Below, piece by piece: positions 14,868 through 22,976 of a stretch of 40,046 nt of DNA. A program made the translations under genes and the position numbers. The notes below the pieces were generated by a model. It ran no database searches. It saw nothing but the letters and a program-made list of their open reading frames with translations, and had not been told where the DNA came from. The stretch's first letter is position 1. The number at the start of each line of letters is the position of its first letter. Origin of the DNA: Bacillus sp. FJAT-27251 (GTDB taxonomy: Bacteria > Bacillota > Bacilli > Bacillales > Cytobacillaceae); NCBI RefSeq assembly GCF_001273925.1, contig NZ_LIGG01000001.1, positions 3,296,185-3,336,230 of the forward strand, written 5' to 3'.

Positions 14868-15169
14868 TCAGCGACTCTCCTGTAGCGCTGGACCTTTGGC
14901 TTGATGGATGCCAGTTCCTGGTCAGGATAATTTTTTTCCAGTTCGTGAACCTTTTTATACGCATCGCTGGTTATGTAGTTCAGGTAATCTTCTTTCGTTT
15001 CCCAGCAGATTTGAACAGTAAGCTCAGAAGGAACCTGTTCGTTCTGCAGCAATTGGAAAGACAGAAACCCTTTATACGTATCTACCAATCTGGATCTATT
15101 TTGATAGATGGCAATCACTTCTTCTGCTTTATCATCGGGTACTGCCACTGTGCTGTGAACAATATACAT
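14864..15169 (-). CDS. ABM-domain protein (antibiotic biosynthesis monooxygenase / heme monooxygenase-like fold)
   Basis: This 101-aa protein has the dimeric alpha/beta-barrel ABM fold, recognised from MYIVHSTVAVPDDKAEEVIAIY, KGFLSFQLLQN and the strand VQICWETKEDYLNYITSDAYKKVH. Relatives include heme-degrading HmoA/IsdG and small monooxygenases, as well as members with no known reaction; the heme ligands of IsdG are not evident, so no substrate is assigned. The ATG at 15169 follows GGAGGAAC at 8 bases, and a longer frame would start upstream without a site. It is the first gene of the four-gene B12-sensor operon, with a near-consensus promoter about 70 bases upstream, and overlaps the next gene by 4 bases. 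Confidence 0.8.
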   Translation of the reverse strand: MYIVHSTVAVPDDKAEEVIAIYQNRSRLVDTYKGFLSFQLLQNEQVPSELTVQICWETKEDYLNYITSDAYKKVHELEKNYPDQELASIKPKVQRYRRVAE

Positions 15170-15192
15170 GAACTGTTCCTCCAATTGTAAAA

Positions 15193-15209
15193 GGTCAGTG
15201 CCAGGCACC
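15193..15209. repeat. Short dispersed GC-rich element (GGTGCCTGGC type)
   Basis: GGTCAGTGCCAGGCACC contains the partial palindrome GTGCCAGGCAC. On the minus strand it reads GGTGCCTGGC, similar to GGTGCCTGAC at 38380. Such sequences are scattered in many Bacillus intergenic regions. It lies in the leader of the B12 operon. Confidence 0.45.
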
Positions 15210-15240
15210 GCCGTTATTCCTCGAAATAAAACCACAGTTA

Positions 15241-15269
15241 ATTATAACCTTATAGTTTCGTTGTATCAA
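15241..15269 (-). promoter_or_regulatory. Sigma-A promoter of the B12-sensor operon
   Basis: On the minus strand TTGATA and a perfect TATAAT are 17 bases apart, which is near consensus. The predicted leader is about 65 bases. I saw no clear operator. Confidence 0.8.
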
Positions 15270-15408
15270 ATCTGCCAAATTCTGTTTTCCCTGCGGGATG
15301 TGGTCTGAAGCCTCGGAAACCGAAAGGAAGGTAACTGTTTATTTAAAGCAACTTGGACTGAGCCTCATCATATTCTGTTACGGATGCTGATCTAGGGAGG
15401 AGAAAGAA

Positions 15409-16304
15409 ATGACCGATGTAGCTTACAGAGAGTCATTGGCCGAATGGTTGGAAAATATAGAGCTGGTTTGGATAAATGCGAGGGAACAGCTGAATCAAGC
15501 GGTCGAAGAAGAGGACCTTAAGGTTTGGGAACGGGAGATGACGTTTTTAAAAGCGGAAACTGAGAATCTGGATGCAATGGAACTATATAACAGGGCGGAC
15601 GTTCTTCATAAAAACATGGAGGATTTCTTCCATTTGGCAGGCTTGGAATTGGAGCGGCAGGAGGAGGAAAGGGTTCAGCCTGTACCGATAGGGGGCCATC
15701 GTCTGCCGCCGCTTCCGTACCGCTATAGCGCTCTTGAGCCAGTGATTGCAGAGGAAATCATGAGGCTCCATCACACTAAACATCATCAAAGCTATGTAGA
15801 CGGACTGAACAAAGCAGAGAGAGAAATGAAGAAAGCCAGGGATAACAGTGATTTTGCCTTAATCAAGCATTGGGAAAGAGAAGCCGCCTTCCATGGTTCG
15901 GGCCACTACCTGCATACGATTTTCTGGAGCATCATGAGCCCGGATGGCGGCGGGAAGCCAGGAGGAAAACTGGCTGAAGCCATCAATGCTCCTTCGGAAG
16001 TTTTGAGAAATTCAAAAGGCATTTCTCGGAAGCGGCCAAAAATGTCGAAGCCGTTGGATGGGCCATTCTTATATGGGCTCCCCGCGCCCACCGCCTGGAA
16101 ATCCTGAATGCGGAAAAACACCAAAACCTCACCCAGTGGGACAATATTCCGCTCCTGGTCCTGGATGTTTGGGAACACGCCTATTACTTGCAATATAAAA
16201 ATGAACGGGCAAAATATGTGGATAATTGGTGGAACATTGTGAATTGGAAGGAAGTTGAACGCCGATTTAACCAAGCCCATGTTCTCCGCTGGGAGCCTTT
16301 TTAA
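15409..16304 (+). pseudogene. SodF-type superoxide dismutase with N-terminal extension, frameshifted
   Basis: This is an Fe/Mn superoxide dismutase with a helical extension of about 95 residues before the catalytic part, as in B. subtilis SodF. The first frame (232 codons to 16107) carries the metal ligands H121 (LHHTKHH) and H169 (HYLHTIFW). Around 15991-15995 the frame is lost: one base is missing relative to an intact gene. The proper continuation (FGSFEKF, then VGWAILIWAPR, then LDVWEHAYYLQY) runs in the next frame to a TAA at 16302. The other two ligands, Asp (codon 16164) and His (codon 16176), lie only in that second frame, so the truncated product should be inactive. There is no slippery heptamer, so this is a mutation or sequencing error. 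It is divergent from the B12-sensor operon. Confidence 0.85.
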
Positions 16305-16412
16305 GATGAGAATGGTCATCGCACTGCTGCCCGCTGGTTTTTCTTCTCTAAAGAATGCACATAAAAAGAAACCTTCCAGCAAACACTAACGTATGTTCGG
16401 GAGGTGTAGACC

Positions 16413-16727
16413 ATGGAGTCAGGAAACTTCGAAAAGATTTATCAGGAATACAAACAGCAAGGCGAGGCCCAGGCAGCAAACGAAATGGCCTATAGCATTC
16501 AGACAGGGAAAGAGAAAATAGTGGCAGTAAGAAAAAATGATGACGGCGATTTGATTGCCTTCAAAACAGACAGCGGGCGGGAGCTGGATTATATTACGGC
16601 CCTGGATGAGGCAAAAGCAGGATTGCTACAGCATGTGGATGTGTTTCATAAGTACGGGAGGGATATTCTCCGCAGCGAGCCGGATGGTGTTAAAGAGAAT
16701 AATCTTGATCAGCTGCCTGAATTTTAA
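16413..16727 (+). CDS. DUF3892 family protein
   Basis: This 104-aa soluble protein is of unknown function. The DUF3892 pattern is clear: IVAVRKNDDGDLIAFKTDSGRELDY in the middle, then a helix and the ending RDILRSEPDGVKENNLDQLPEF, where the terminal NNLDxLP motif is typical. A GGGAGG site lies about 8 bases before the ATG. It is transcribed alone, between the broken SOD gene and a terminator at 16740-16773. Members are common in Bacillaceae. Nothing adjacent points to a role. Confidence 0.85.
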   Translation: MESGNFEKIYQEYKQQGEAQAANEMAYSIQTGKEKIVAVRKNDDGDLIAFKTDSGRELDYITALDEAKAGLLQHVDVFHKYGRDILRSEPDGVKENNLDQLPEF

Positions 16728-16739
16728 TGGCGAGGCTCT

Positions 16740-16773
16740 AGGCTGCCGCAAGCATTTTCCTGGCAGCCTTTTT
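16740..16773 (+). terminator. Intrinsic terminator after the DUF3892 gene
   Basis: AGGCTGCC / GGCAGCCT with a 14-base loop and a T-run. Confidence 0.85.
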
Positions 16774-16854
16774 CCATTGTATTGAGGATGGTTCTGAATA
16801 TATAAATAATAGAGGTTGATAAAAAAAACATTTAAAAGTAAAATAAAGAAGATA

Positions 16855-16868
16855 TGTTAACGTGAACA
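16855..16868. promoter_or_regulatory. Upstream LacI/CcpA-type operator
   Basis: TGTTAACGTGAACA is one base short of a perfect palindrome and fits both LacI-family operators and the CcpA cre consensus with a single deviation. Its centre is 55 bases upstream of the second site. Confidence 0.65.
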
Positions 16869-16909
16869 AAAGGGCAATTAAAACATGTTTAAATTTTTTT
16901 ACACTATAT

Positions 16910-16923
16910 TGTTAACGTTAACA
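16910..16923. promoter_or_regulatory. Main LacI-family operator of the hexuronate operon
   Basis: TGTTAACGTTAACA is a perfect 14-bp palindrome 57 bases before the LacI gene start. It is probably bound by that regulator; it also comes close to a cre site. The promoter boxes around it are not clear. Confidence 0.75.
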
Positions 16924-16934
16924 CTTTTAGTTAA

Positions 16935-17978
<1,044 letters not shown>

Positions 17979-18047
17979 AGACAATGGGGATTTTAAGATT
18001 CATAACATATATTCGTTTGCGAGTGCAAAGTGAGGGAGAGGAAGCAT

Positions 18048-19490
18048 ATGCATCATTTAAATAAAAGCAGTTTTAACAAAACAGCCCGTCCGGAAAGGGT
18101 TCTTCAGTTTGGAGAAGGCAATTTTTTAAGGGGCTTTGTTGATTGGCAAATTGATGTGCTGAATAAAAAAACTGATTTTAATGGAAGCGTTGTCGTTGTC
18201 CAGCCGCGGGGCTCCGATAAGATTGAAAGGCTCAATGATCAGGACGGGCTGTTCACCCTCTATTTGCAGGGCATGAGAGACGGAGAACCGGTGAATGAAC
18301 ATATGGTAATTGATTCAATCAGCAGGGGCATAAACCTGTTTACGGATTATCAGGACTACCTGGAACTTGCAGGGAAGGAAGACCTTCGGTTCATTGTTTC
18401 CAACACAACCGAAGCAGGCATCGTTTTTGATGAAGCAGACCGTCTGGAAGACCGTCCGCAAAAGGGCTTTCCGGGGAAGCTCACAGCCTTTTTGTATCAG
18501 CGGTATAAGGACTTTTCAGGCGACAGGGAGAAAGGCTGCATCCTGATTCCCTGTGAGCTTATTGAGAACAATGGCGGCAAGCTGAAAGAAGTGGTTCTCC
18601 AATATGCAGCCCACTGGAATCTTGGGGAAGGGTTCGCTGAATGGATCCATGAGGCGAATACATTCTGTTCGAGCCTTGTTGACAGAATTGTTCCGGGATT
18701 TCCTTCTGATTCCTATGAAGAAAAAATACAGGAGCTAGGATATGAAGATAACCTTATGGTTGTGGGTGAACAATACCATCTTTGGGTAATCGAGGGGCCG
18801 CAATGGATTAAAGAGGAGCTGCCCGTTGAAGGAACAGGCCTTAACACTTTGATCGTGGATGATTTGGCTCCGTACAGGACCAGGAAAGTCAGAATCCTGA
18901 ATGGTGCCCATACAGCGATGACCCCGGTTGCCTATTTATACGGATTGGAAACCGTCGAAGAAACGTTGAAACATCCTGAGGTCGGCCGTTTTATAAAGGA
19001 ATTGATTCATGAGGAAATCATTCCGACGCTTGGAGGTTCCAGGGAAGAACTTACAAAATACGCAGAGCAAGTGGTCAGCCGTTTTGTGAATCCATATATC
19101 AAGCACTATCTGCTGAGCATATCCCTGAATTCAATTTCAAAGTTCACAGCGAGAAACCTGCCGACACTCCTTGATTATGTAAAACAAAATCAGACCCTCC
19201 CTAAAAGACTGGTGTTTTCGTTAAGCAGTCTCCTATATTTCTACAGAGGAAAAAGAGGCAGCGAAGAAATACCCCTGCAGGACAGCCCGGAAGTTCTTGA
19301 GCTTTTTAAGACGCAATGGCAGAAATACAGCCAGGGGGAAATCACTATGCAAGAGCTTGCTGGAGTACTCTTGTCCGACAAGAAGTTGTGGGGGACGGAC
19401 CTGACGCAAGTATCCGGCTTAACGGAGGCAGTTGCATCCAGCCTTGAAAAGATTGAAGCGCTGGGAATTCAGGAAGCTATTAATCTTTAA
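18048..19490 (+). CDS. uxaB: Tagaturonate reductase (altronate oxidoreductase)
   Basis: This 480-aa long-chain mannitol-dehydrogenase-family enzyme reduces D-tagaturonate to D-altronate with NADH in galacturonate breakdown. Signs are the N-terminal RVLQFGEGNFLRGFVDWQID (nucleotide-binding start of UxaB), VSNTTEAGI, and the C-terminal region with KVRILNGAHTAMTPVAYLYG holding the polyol-dehydrogenase active-site residues. The ATG at 18048 is preferred to a GTG six codons earlier because AGAGGAAG is then properly placed. It is the second gene of the hexuronate operon; the product feeds UxaA, the next gene. UxuB-type fructuronate reductase is related, but the tagaturonate role fits the pairing with UxaA. 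Confidence 0.92.
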   Translation: MHHLNKSSFNKTARPERVLQFGEGNFLRGFVDWQIDVLNKKTDFNGSVVVVQPRGSDKIERLNDQDGLFTLYLQGMRDGEPVNEHMVIDSISRGINLFTDYQDYLELAGKEDLRFIVSNTTEAGIVFDEADRLEDRPQKGFPGKLTAFLYQRYKDFSGDREKGCILIPCELIENNGGKLKEVVLQYAAHWNLGEGFAEWIHEANTFCSSLVDRIVPGFPSDSYEEKIQELGYEDNLMVVGEQYHLWVIEGPQWIKEELPVEGTGLNTLIVDDLAPYRTRKVRILNGAHTAMTPVAYLYGLETVEETLKHPEVGRFIKELIHEEIIPTLGGSREELTKYAEQVVSRFVNPYIKHYLLSISLNSISKFTARNLPTLLDYVKQNQTLPKRLVFSLSSLLYFYRGKRGSEEIPLQDSPEVLELFKTQWQKYSQGEITMQELAGVLLSDKKLWGTDLTQVSGLTEAVASSLEKIEALGIQEAINL

Positions 19491-19521
19491 AAAATCATCC
19501 ACTATCAAGGAGGCAGCTTGA

Positions 19522-21015
19522 ATGAAAGATTTCCTGCAAATCCATGAAAACGACAATATCATTCTTGCATTAAGGGATATAAATGAGGGTGAAACACTTC
19601 AAATCAATGGAAGCGCTTTGAAAGTAAAAAGTGATATCAGCCGTGGGCATAAAATGGCCTTAACCAATATTGGGGAGAATGAGGATATCATTAAATACGG
19701 ATATCCAATCGGACATGCCCTTACTTCTATCCAGCCTGGCGAGCATGTTCATACCCATAACACGAAAACCAATTTATCGGGAACAGAGGAGTATACATAC
19801 GCTCCCAAGCCATCGGCGGTTCCTTATAAAAATGAACAAAGGACGTTCAAGGGCTATCGCAGGGCTAATGGAAAGGTAGGCATCCGCAATGAACTCTGGA
19901 TTGTCCCTACCGTCGGCTGTGTAAATGGCATAGCGGAGAAAATCATCAAGCGCTTTGAAAAACATGTTGGCGAGAACAGCCCATTTGATAATGTCCTGGT
20001 TCTGAAACATAACTACGGCTGCTCCCAACTTGGCGATGACCATGAAAACACGAAGCAAATCCTGCTCAATGCGGTTAACCATCCCAATGCAGGAGGGGTG
20101 CTTGTCCTTGGGCTTGGCTGTGAAAACAATGAACTGCCGGAATTTAAGCGGGCTCTGGGGACAATCGACGAGGACCGGGTTAAATTCCTCATCTCCCAGG
20201 CTGTCACGGATGAAATTGAAGAAGGCTTCAACCTGGTAATGGAAATATATGAATCTGCTAAAGAAGATAAAAGGGAAGAAGTGCCGCTGTCAGAATTGAA
20301 AATCGGCCTCAAATGCGGCGGTTCGGACGGTTTCTCGGGTATAACGGCAAATCCGCTGCTCGGCCGTTTCTCCGATTACCTGATTGGCCAGGGAGGAACG
20401 ACGGTTCTGACAGAAGTACCGGAAATGTTCGGCGCCGAGAAGATTTTAATGGAACGGGCAGCCAATGAAGAAGTGTTCCAAAAAACAGTTGCGCTGATTA
20501 ATGACTTTAAGGATTATTTCCTCCAGCACAACCAGCCGGTTTACGAAAACCCGTCACCAGGGAATAAAGCCGGCGGCATTACGACCCTTGAAGACAAATC
20601 GCTTGGCTGCACACAAAAGGCTGGAACCTCGACTGTTGTGGATGTCCTTAAATACGGGGAAGTCCTCAAAACCAACGGGCTCAATCTATTGAGTGCCCCT
20701 GGCAATGATTTGATTGCTTCCACTGCGCTTGCCGCGGCGGGCTGCCAAATGGTACTGTTCACAACAGGGAGGGGAACGCCATTCGGGACATTTGTACCAA
20801 CGATGAAGGTCTCCACCAACACGCAAATCTATGAGCTTAAGCCGCACTGGATGGACTTCAATGCCGGCATCCTCCTGGAAGACGGCGTTTCGGAAGAACA
20901 GGTCCTGAAGGAGTTTGTCGATTATATCATCAGCGTTGCAAGCGGCGAATGGGTTAACAATGAAAAGAACGACTTCAGGGAAATTTCCATCTTTAAAACC
21001 GGAGTCACTTTGTAA
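19522..21015 (+). CDS. uxaA: Altronate dehydratase
   Basis: This enzyme dehydrates D-altronate to 2-keto-3-deoxygluconate. The 497-aa protein has a small N-terminal SAF domain (about residues 1-95, with HALTSIQPGEHVHTHNTKTNLSG) and the large UxaA catalytic domain. Conserved parts include YGCSQLGDDHENTK, LGCENNE, LKCGGSDGFSGITANP and GAGTSTV-like KAGTSTVVDVLKYG near the metal-binding region. AAGGAGG precedes the ATG by 8 bases. It lies 31 bases after uxaB and 62 before kdgA. It acts on the product of UxaB, and its own product needs KDG kinase, which is not in this window. Confidence 0.95.
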   Translation: MKDFLQIHENDNIILALRDINEGETLQINGSALKVKSDISRGHKMALTNIGENEDIIKYGYPIGHALTSIQPGEHVHTHNTKTNLSGTEEYTYAPKPSAVPYKNEQRTFKGYRRANGKVGIRNELWIVPTVGCVNGIAEKIIKRFEKHVGENSPFDNVLVLKHNYGCSQLGDDHENTKQILLNAVNHPNAGGVLVLGLGCENNELPEFKRALGTIDEDRVKFLISQAVTDEIEEGFNLVMEIYESAKEDKREEVPLSELKIGLKCGGSDGFSGITANPLLGRFSDYLIGQGGTTVLTEVPEMFGAEKILMERAANEEVFQKTVALINDFKDYFLQHNQPVYENPSPGNKAGGITTLEDKSLGCTQKAGTSTVVDVLKYGEVLKTNGLNLLSAPGNDLIASTALAAAGCQMVLFTTGRGTPFGTFVPTMKVSTNTQIYELKPHWMDFNAGILLEDGVSEEQVLKEFVDYIISVASGEWVNNEKNDFREISIFKTGVTL

Positions 21016-21077
21016 ACACGAACCACATAAACGACTCGATGAATTAACTAACTAAATGACCTTTGAAGGAGAAGAGT

Positions 21078-21728
21078 ATGAAAAAGCAAAAAGTGTTAAG
21101 CAAACTTTCAGATTGTGGAGTTGTGGCGGTTGTAAGAGCCGATTCGCCGGAAGAAGCGGTGAAGATTTCGGATGCTTGTGTAAAAGGCGGAATTACGGGC
21201 ATTGAAGTCACTTTTACGGTGGCAGGAGCAGATGAAGTCATAAAGGAACTTGCTGAACAATATCAAAATAATCCAGAGGTTGTAATTGGTGCTGGAACGG
21301 TCCTGGATGCCGTTACAGCGAGAATCGCGATTCTGGCTGGTGCCGAATTCATCGTCAGCCCTTGCTTTGACCAGGAGACAGCCAAGCTTTGCAACTTATA
21401 CCAGGTTCCCTATATGCCAGGCTGCATGACCATTACAGAAATGAAGAAGGCCATGGAATATGGATCAGACATCATAAAATTATTCCCTGGCAATGCTTTT
21501 GGCCCCGACTTTGTAAAATCGGTAAAGGCGCCGCTTCCTCAAGCTAATATTATGCCTACAGGCGGAGTCAGCCTGGAGAATGTTGATCAATGGATCAAAA
21601 ATGGCTGTGTGGCTGTCGGGGTTGGCGGAAACCTGGTTGCTCCTGCAAAAACGGGAGAGTACGGGAAAATTACAGAATACGCAAGCCAATATGTCAAGAA
21701 GGTACAGGAAGCAAGAGAAGCACTTTAA
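21078..21728 (+). CDS. kdgA: KDPG aldolase
   Basis: This 216-aa class I aldolase splits 2-keto-3-deoxy-6-phosphogluconate into pyruvate and glyceraldehyde-3-phosphate, the last step of the hexuronate route. All the family landmarks are seen: E43 in GIEVTF, GAGTV at 71-75, SPCFD, MPGCMT, the Schiff-base lysine K134 in IIKLFPGNAFGP, and PTGGVS. The start is the ATG at 21078 with AAGGAG 6 bases upstream; a TTG codon further up would place the ribosome site inside the gene. It is the last gene of the operon and is followed by a strong terminator. Confidence 0.95.
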   Translation: MKKQKVLSKLSDCGVVAVVRADSPEEAVKISDACVKGGITGIEVTFTVAGADEVIKELAEQYQNNPEVVIGAGTVLDAVTARIAILAGAEFIVSPCFDQETAKLCNLYQVPYMPGCMTITEMKKAMEYGSDIIKLFPGNAFGPDFVKSVKAPLPQANIMPTGGVSLENVDQWIKNGCVAVGVGGNLVAPAKTGEYGKITEYASQYVKKVQEAREAL

Positions 21729-21741
21729 TAGCAATAGTGAG

Positions 21742-21777
21742 AACTGGCCAAGGATCTTCCTTTTGGCCAGTTTTTTT
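21742..21777 (+). terminator. Terminator of the hexuronate operon
   Basis: AACTGGCCAA / TTGGCCAGTT with an 11-base loop and seven T. Confidence 0.9.
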
Positions 21778-21845
21778 GTATTTGCTTTTGAAAAACTGCA
21801 AAATTATCATAAGAATACATATAACTAGTACAGGAGGGGATCAGA

Positions 21846-22688
21846 TTGAACCGCTATCTAACAAAACAGGATGGGGACTTATGGCTGACTGAGGCGGAAC
21901 AGGATAGCTTGAAAATCAGTTACCGGATCAAGAAAGTGGTTTATGAAGGAAGTTCAAAATTCCAGCATATCATGATTCTTGATTCCTTTGGTTTCGGCAG
22001 AATGCTCGTGCTTGATGGTGTGGTTCAGACGACTTCTCTGGATGGTCATATCTATAACGAAATGATTATTCATGTGCCGTTTTCGCTTCATCCTGCCCCA
22101 AGGAAAGTCCTGATAATCGGGGGAGGCGACTGCGGCGCTGCCAGGGAAGCCTGCAAATATAAGGAGTTACAGCAACTGCATATGGTTGAAGTTGATCAGA
22201 AGGTTGTAGAAGTGTGCAGGAAGCATTTGCCGGAAGTGTCCGGGAATCTCACTGACCCGCGTGTAGAGTTTATTTTTGAGGATGGTGTCGCTTTCGCCGG
22301 TAAAAGGAAGGGCGAATACGACCTCATCATCGTCGATTCTTCGGATCCGGTCGGGCCTGCGGAGGCTTTATTTGAGAAAAGCTTTTACAGCAGTTTGCAT
22401 AGTGCCCTAAAGGATGACGGCCTGATGGTTTGCCAGAGCCAGTCCCCGATTTTTCACGAGGATATTATGAAACAGTCATATGAAAGGATAAGCACGCTGT
22501 TCGAGGAGGCAAAACTTTATACGGCTGTTGTACCGACCTATCCGGGAGGACTGTGGAGTTTTATTATCGGATCGAAAACACAAATCGTGCCTGATCCTTC
22601 AAAGGTAAGGGGGAAAAAAACTTCCTACGCAAATGAAAAAATCCTTGAAACATGCTTTTCGCTCCCTCAATTTATGATACAAGGATGA
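21846..22688 (+). CDS. speE: Spermidine synthase (polyamine aminopropyltransferase) homologue
   Basis: This enzyme transfers the aminopropyl group of decarboxylated SAM to putrescine. The 280-aa protein has the N-terminal beta domain (residues 1-55, including QHIMILDSFGFGRMLVLDGVVQTT), the SAM-binding GGGDCGAARE (92-101; the usual GGGDGG has Cys for the fifth base-facing Gly), EVDQKVVEV, and the catalytic region IIVDSSDPVGPAEALF followed by CQSQSP. The start is TTG at 21846, with AGGAGGGG 6 bases upstream. It is a single-gene unit between two terminators and not next to speD or speB-type genes. Compared with classic SpeE the CQxESP motif has Gln for Glu, so an aminopropyltransferase of slightly different specificity is possible. 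Confidence 0.88.
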   Translation: MNRYLTKQDGDLWLTEAEQDSLKISYRIKKVVYEGSSKFQHIMILDSFGFGRMLVLDGVVQTTSLDGHIYNEMIIHVPFSLHPAPRKVLIIGGGDCGAAREACKYKELQQLHMVEVDQKVVEVCRKHLPEVSGNLTDPRVEFIFEDGVAFAGKRKGEYDLIIVDSSDPVGPAEALFEKSFYSSLHSALKDDGLMVCQSQSPIFHEDIMKQSYERISTLFEEAKLYTAVVPTYPGGLWSFIIGSKTQIVPDPSKVRGKKTSYANEKILETCFSLPQFMIQG

Positions 22689-22717
22689 AGAAGGCCAAAC
22701 TTCGGCCTTCTTTTTTT
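22689..22717 (+). terminator. Terminator after the spermidine synthase gene
   Basis: AGAAGGCC / GGCCTTCT with a short loop, then a run of seven T. Confidence 0.9.
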
Positions 22718-22730
22718 ATGTCGAATATTG

Positions 22731-22759
22731 TTGACAAACTTGTATAGGCAAGTTAGTAT
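22731..22759 (+). promoter_or_regulatory. Sigma-A promoter of treP
   Basis: A perfect TTGACA and TAGTAT are 17 bases apart. The spacer contains one TreR-like palindrome and a second overlaps the -10 end. The predicted leader is about 210 bases. Confidence 0.85.
22739..22752. promoter_or_regulatory. TreR-like operator 1 (in promoter spacer)
   Basis: CTTGTATAGGCAAG is an imperfect form of the TTGTATATACAA operator known for B. subtilis TreR, located between -35 and -10. Confidence 0.65.
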
Positions 22760-22770
22760 GTATATACAAG
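22758..22770. promoter_or_regulatory. TreR-like operator 2
   Basis: ATGTATATACAAG has the perfect core palindrome TGTATATACA and covers the transcription start. The cognate treR gene is not in the window. Confidence 0.7.
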
Positions 22771-22806
22771 TTAATATTACCTATTTAAATACTATACTTT
22801 TGAATT

Positions 22807-22820
22807 TGTAAACGGTTTAC
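22807..22820. promoter_or_regulatory. cre-like site in the treP leader
   Basis: TGTAAACGGTTTAC matches 12 of 14 positions of the CcpA cre consensus (TGWAANCGNTNWCA), the last two bases deviating. It lies about 40 bases into the transcript, a place where CcpA can block elongation. Confidence 0.45.
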
Positions 22821-22976
22821 CGCGTTTAGGTTTTAACTAGATTCCTTTAAGGAATTAAGGATAAAAATGAAACCCTTAACAAAAGGTAAAAAGGGATAAA
22901 TTCGGAAGTTAAAATGCAGAAGAATCAAGTAGTTTACTTGTTGTCTGTATGCAGACTGTAACAGGAGGATCACAGG

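Noticed and set aside
15993-16304. Programmed ribosomal frameshift in the SOD gene
   Set aside because: No slippery heptamer or following pseudoknot is visible at the junction; a one-base loss or sequencing error explains it better.
22807-22976. LicT/SacY-type antiterminator (RAT) in the treP leader
   Set aside because: Small hairpins exist, but the RAT consensus and an overlapping terminator with a T-run are absent.
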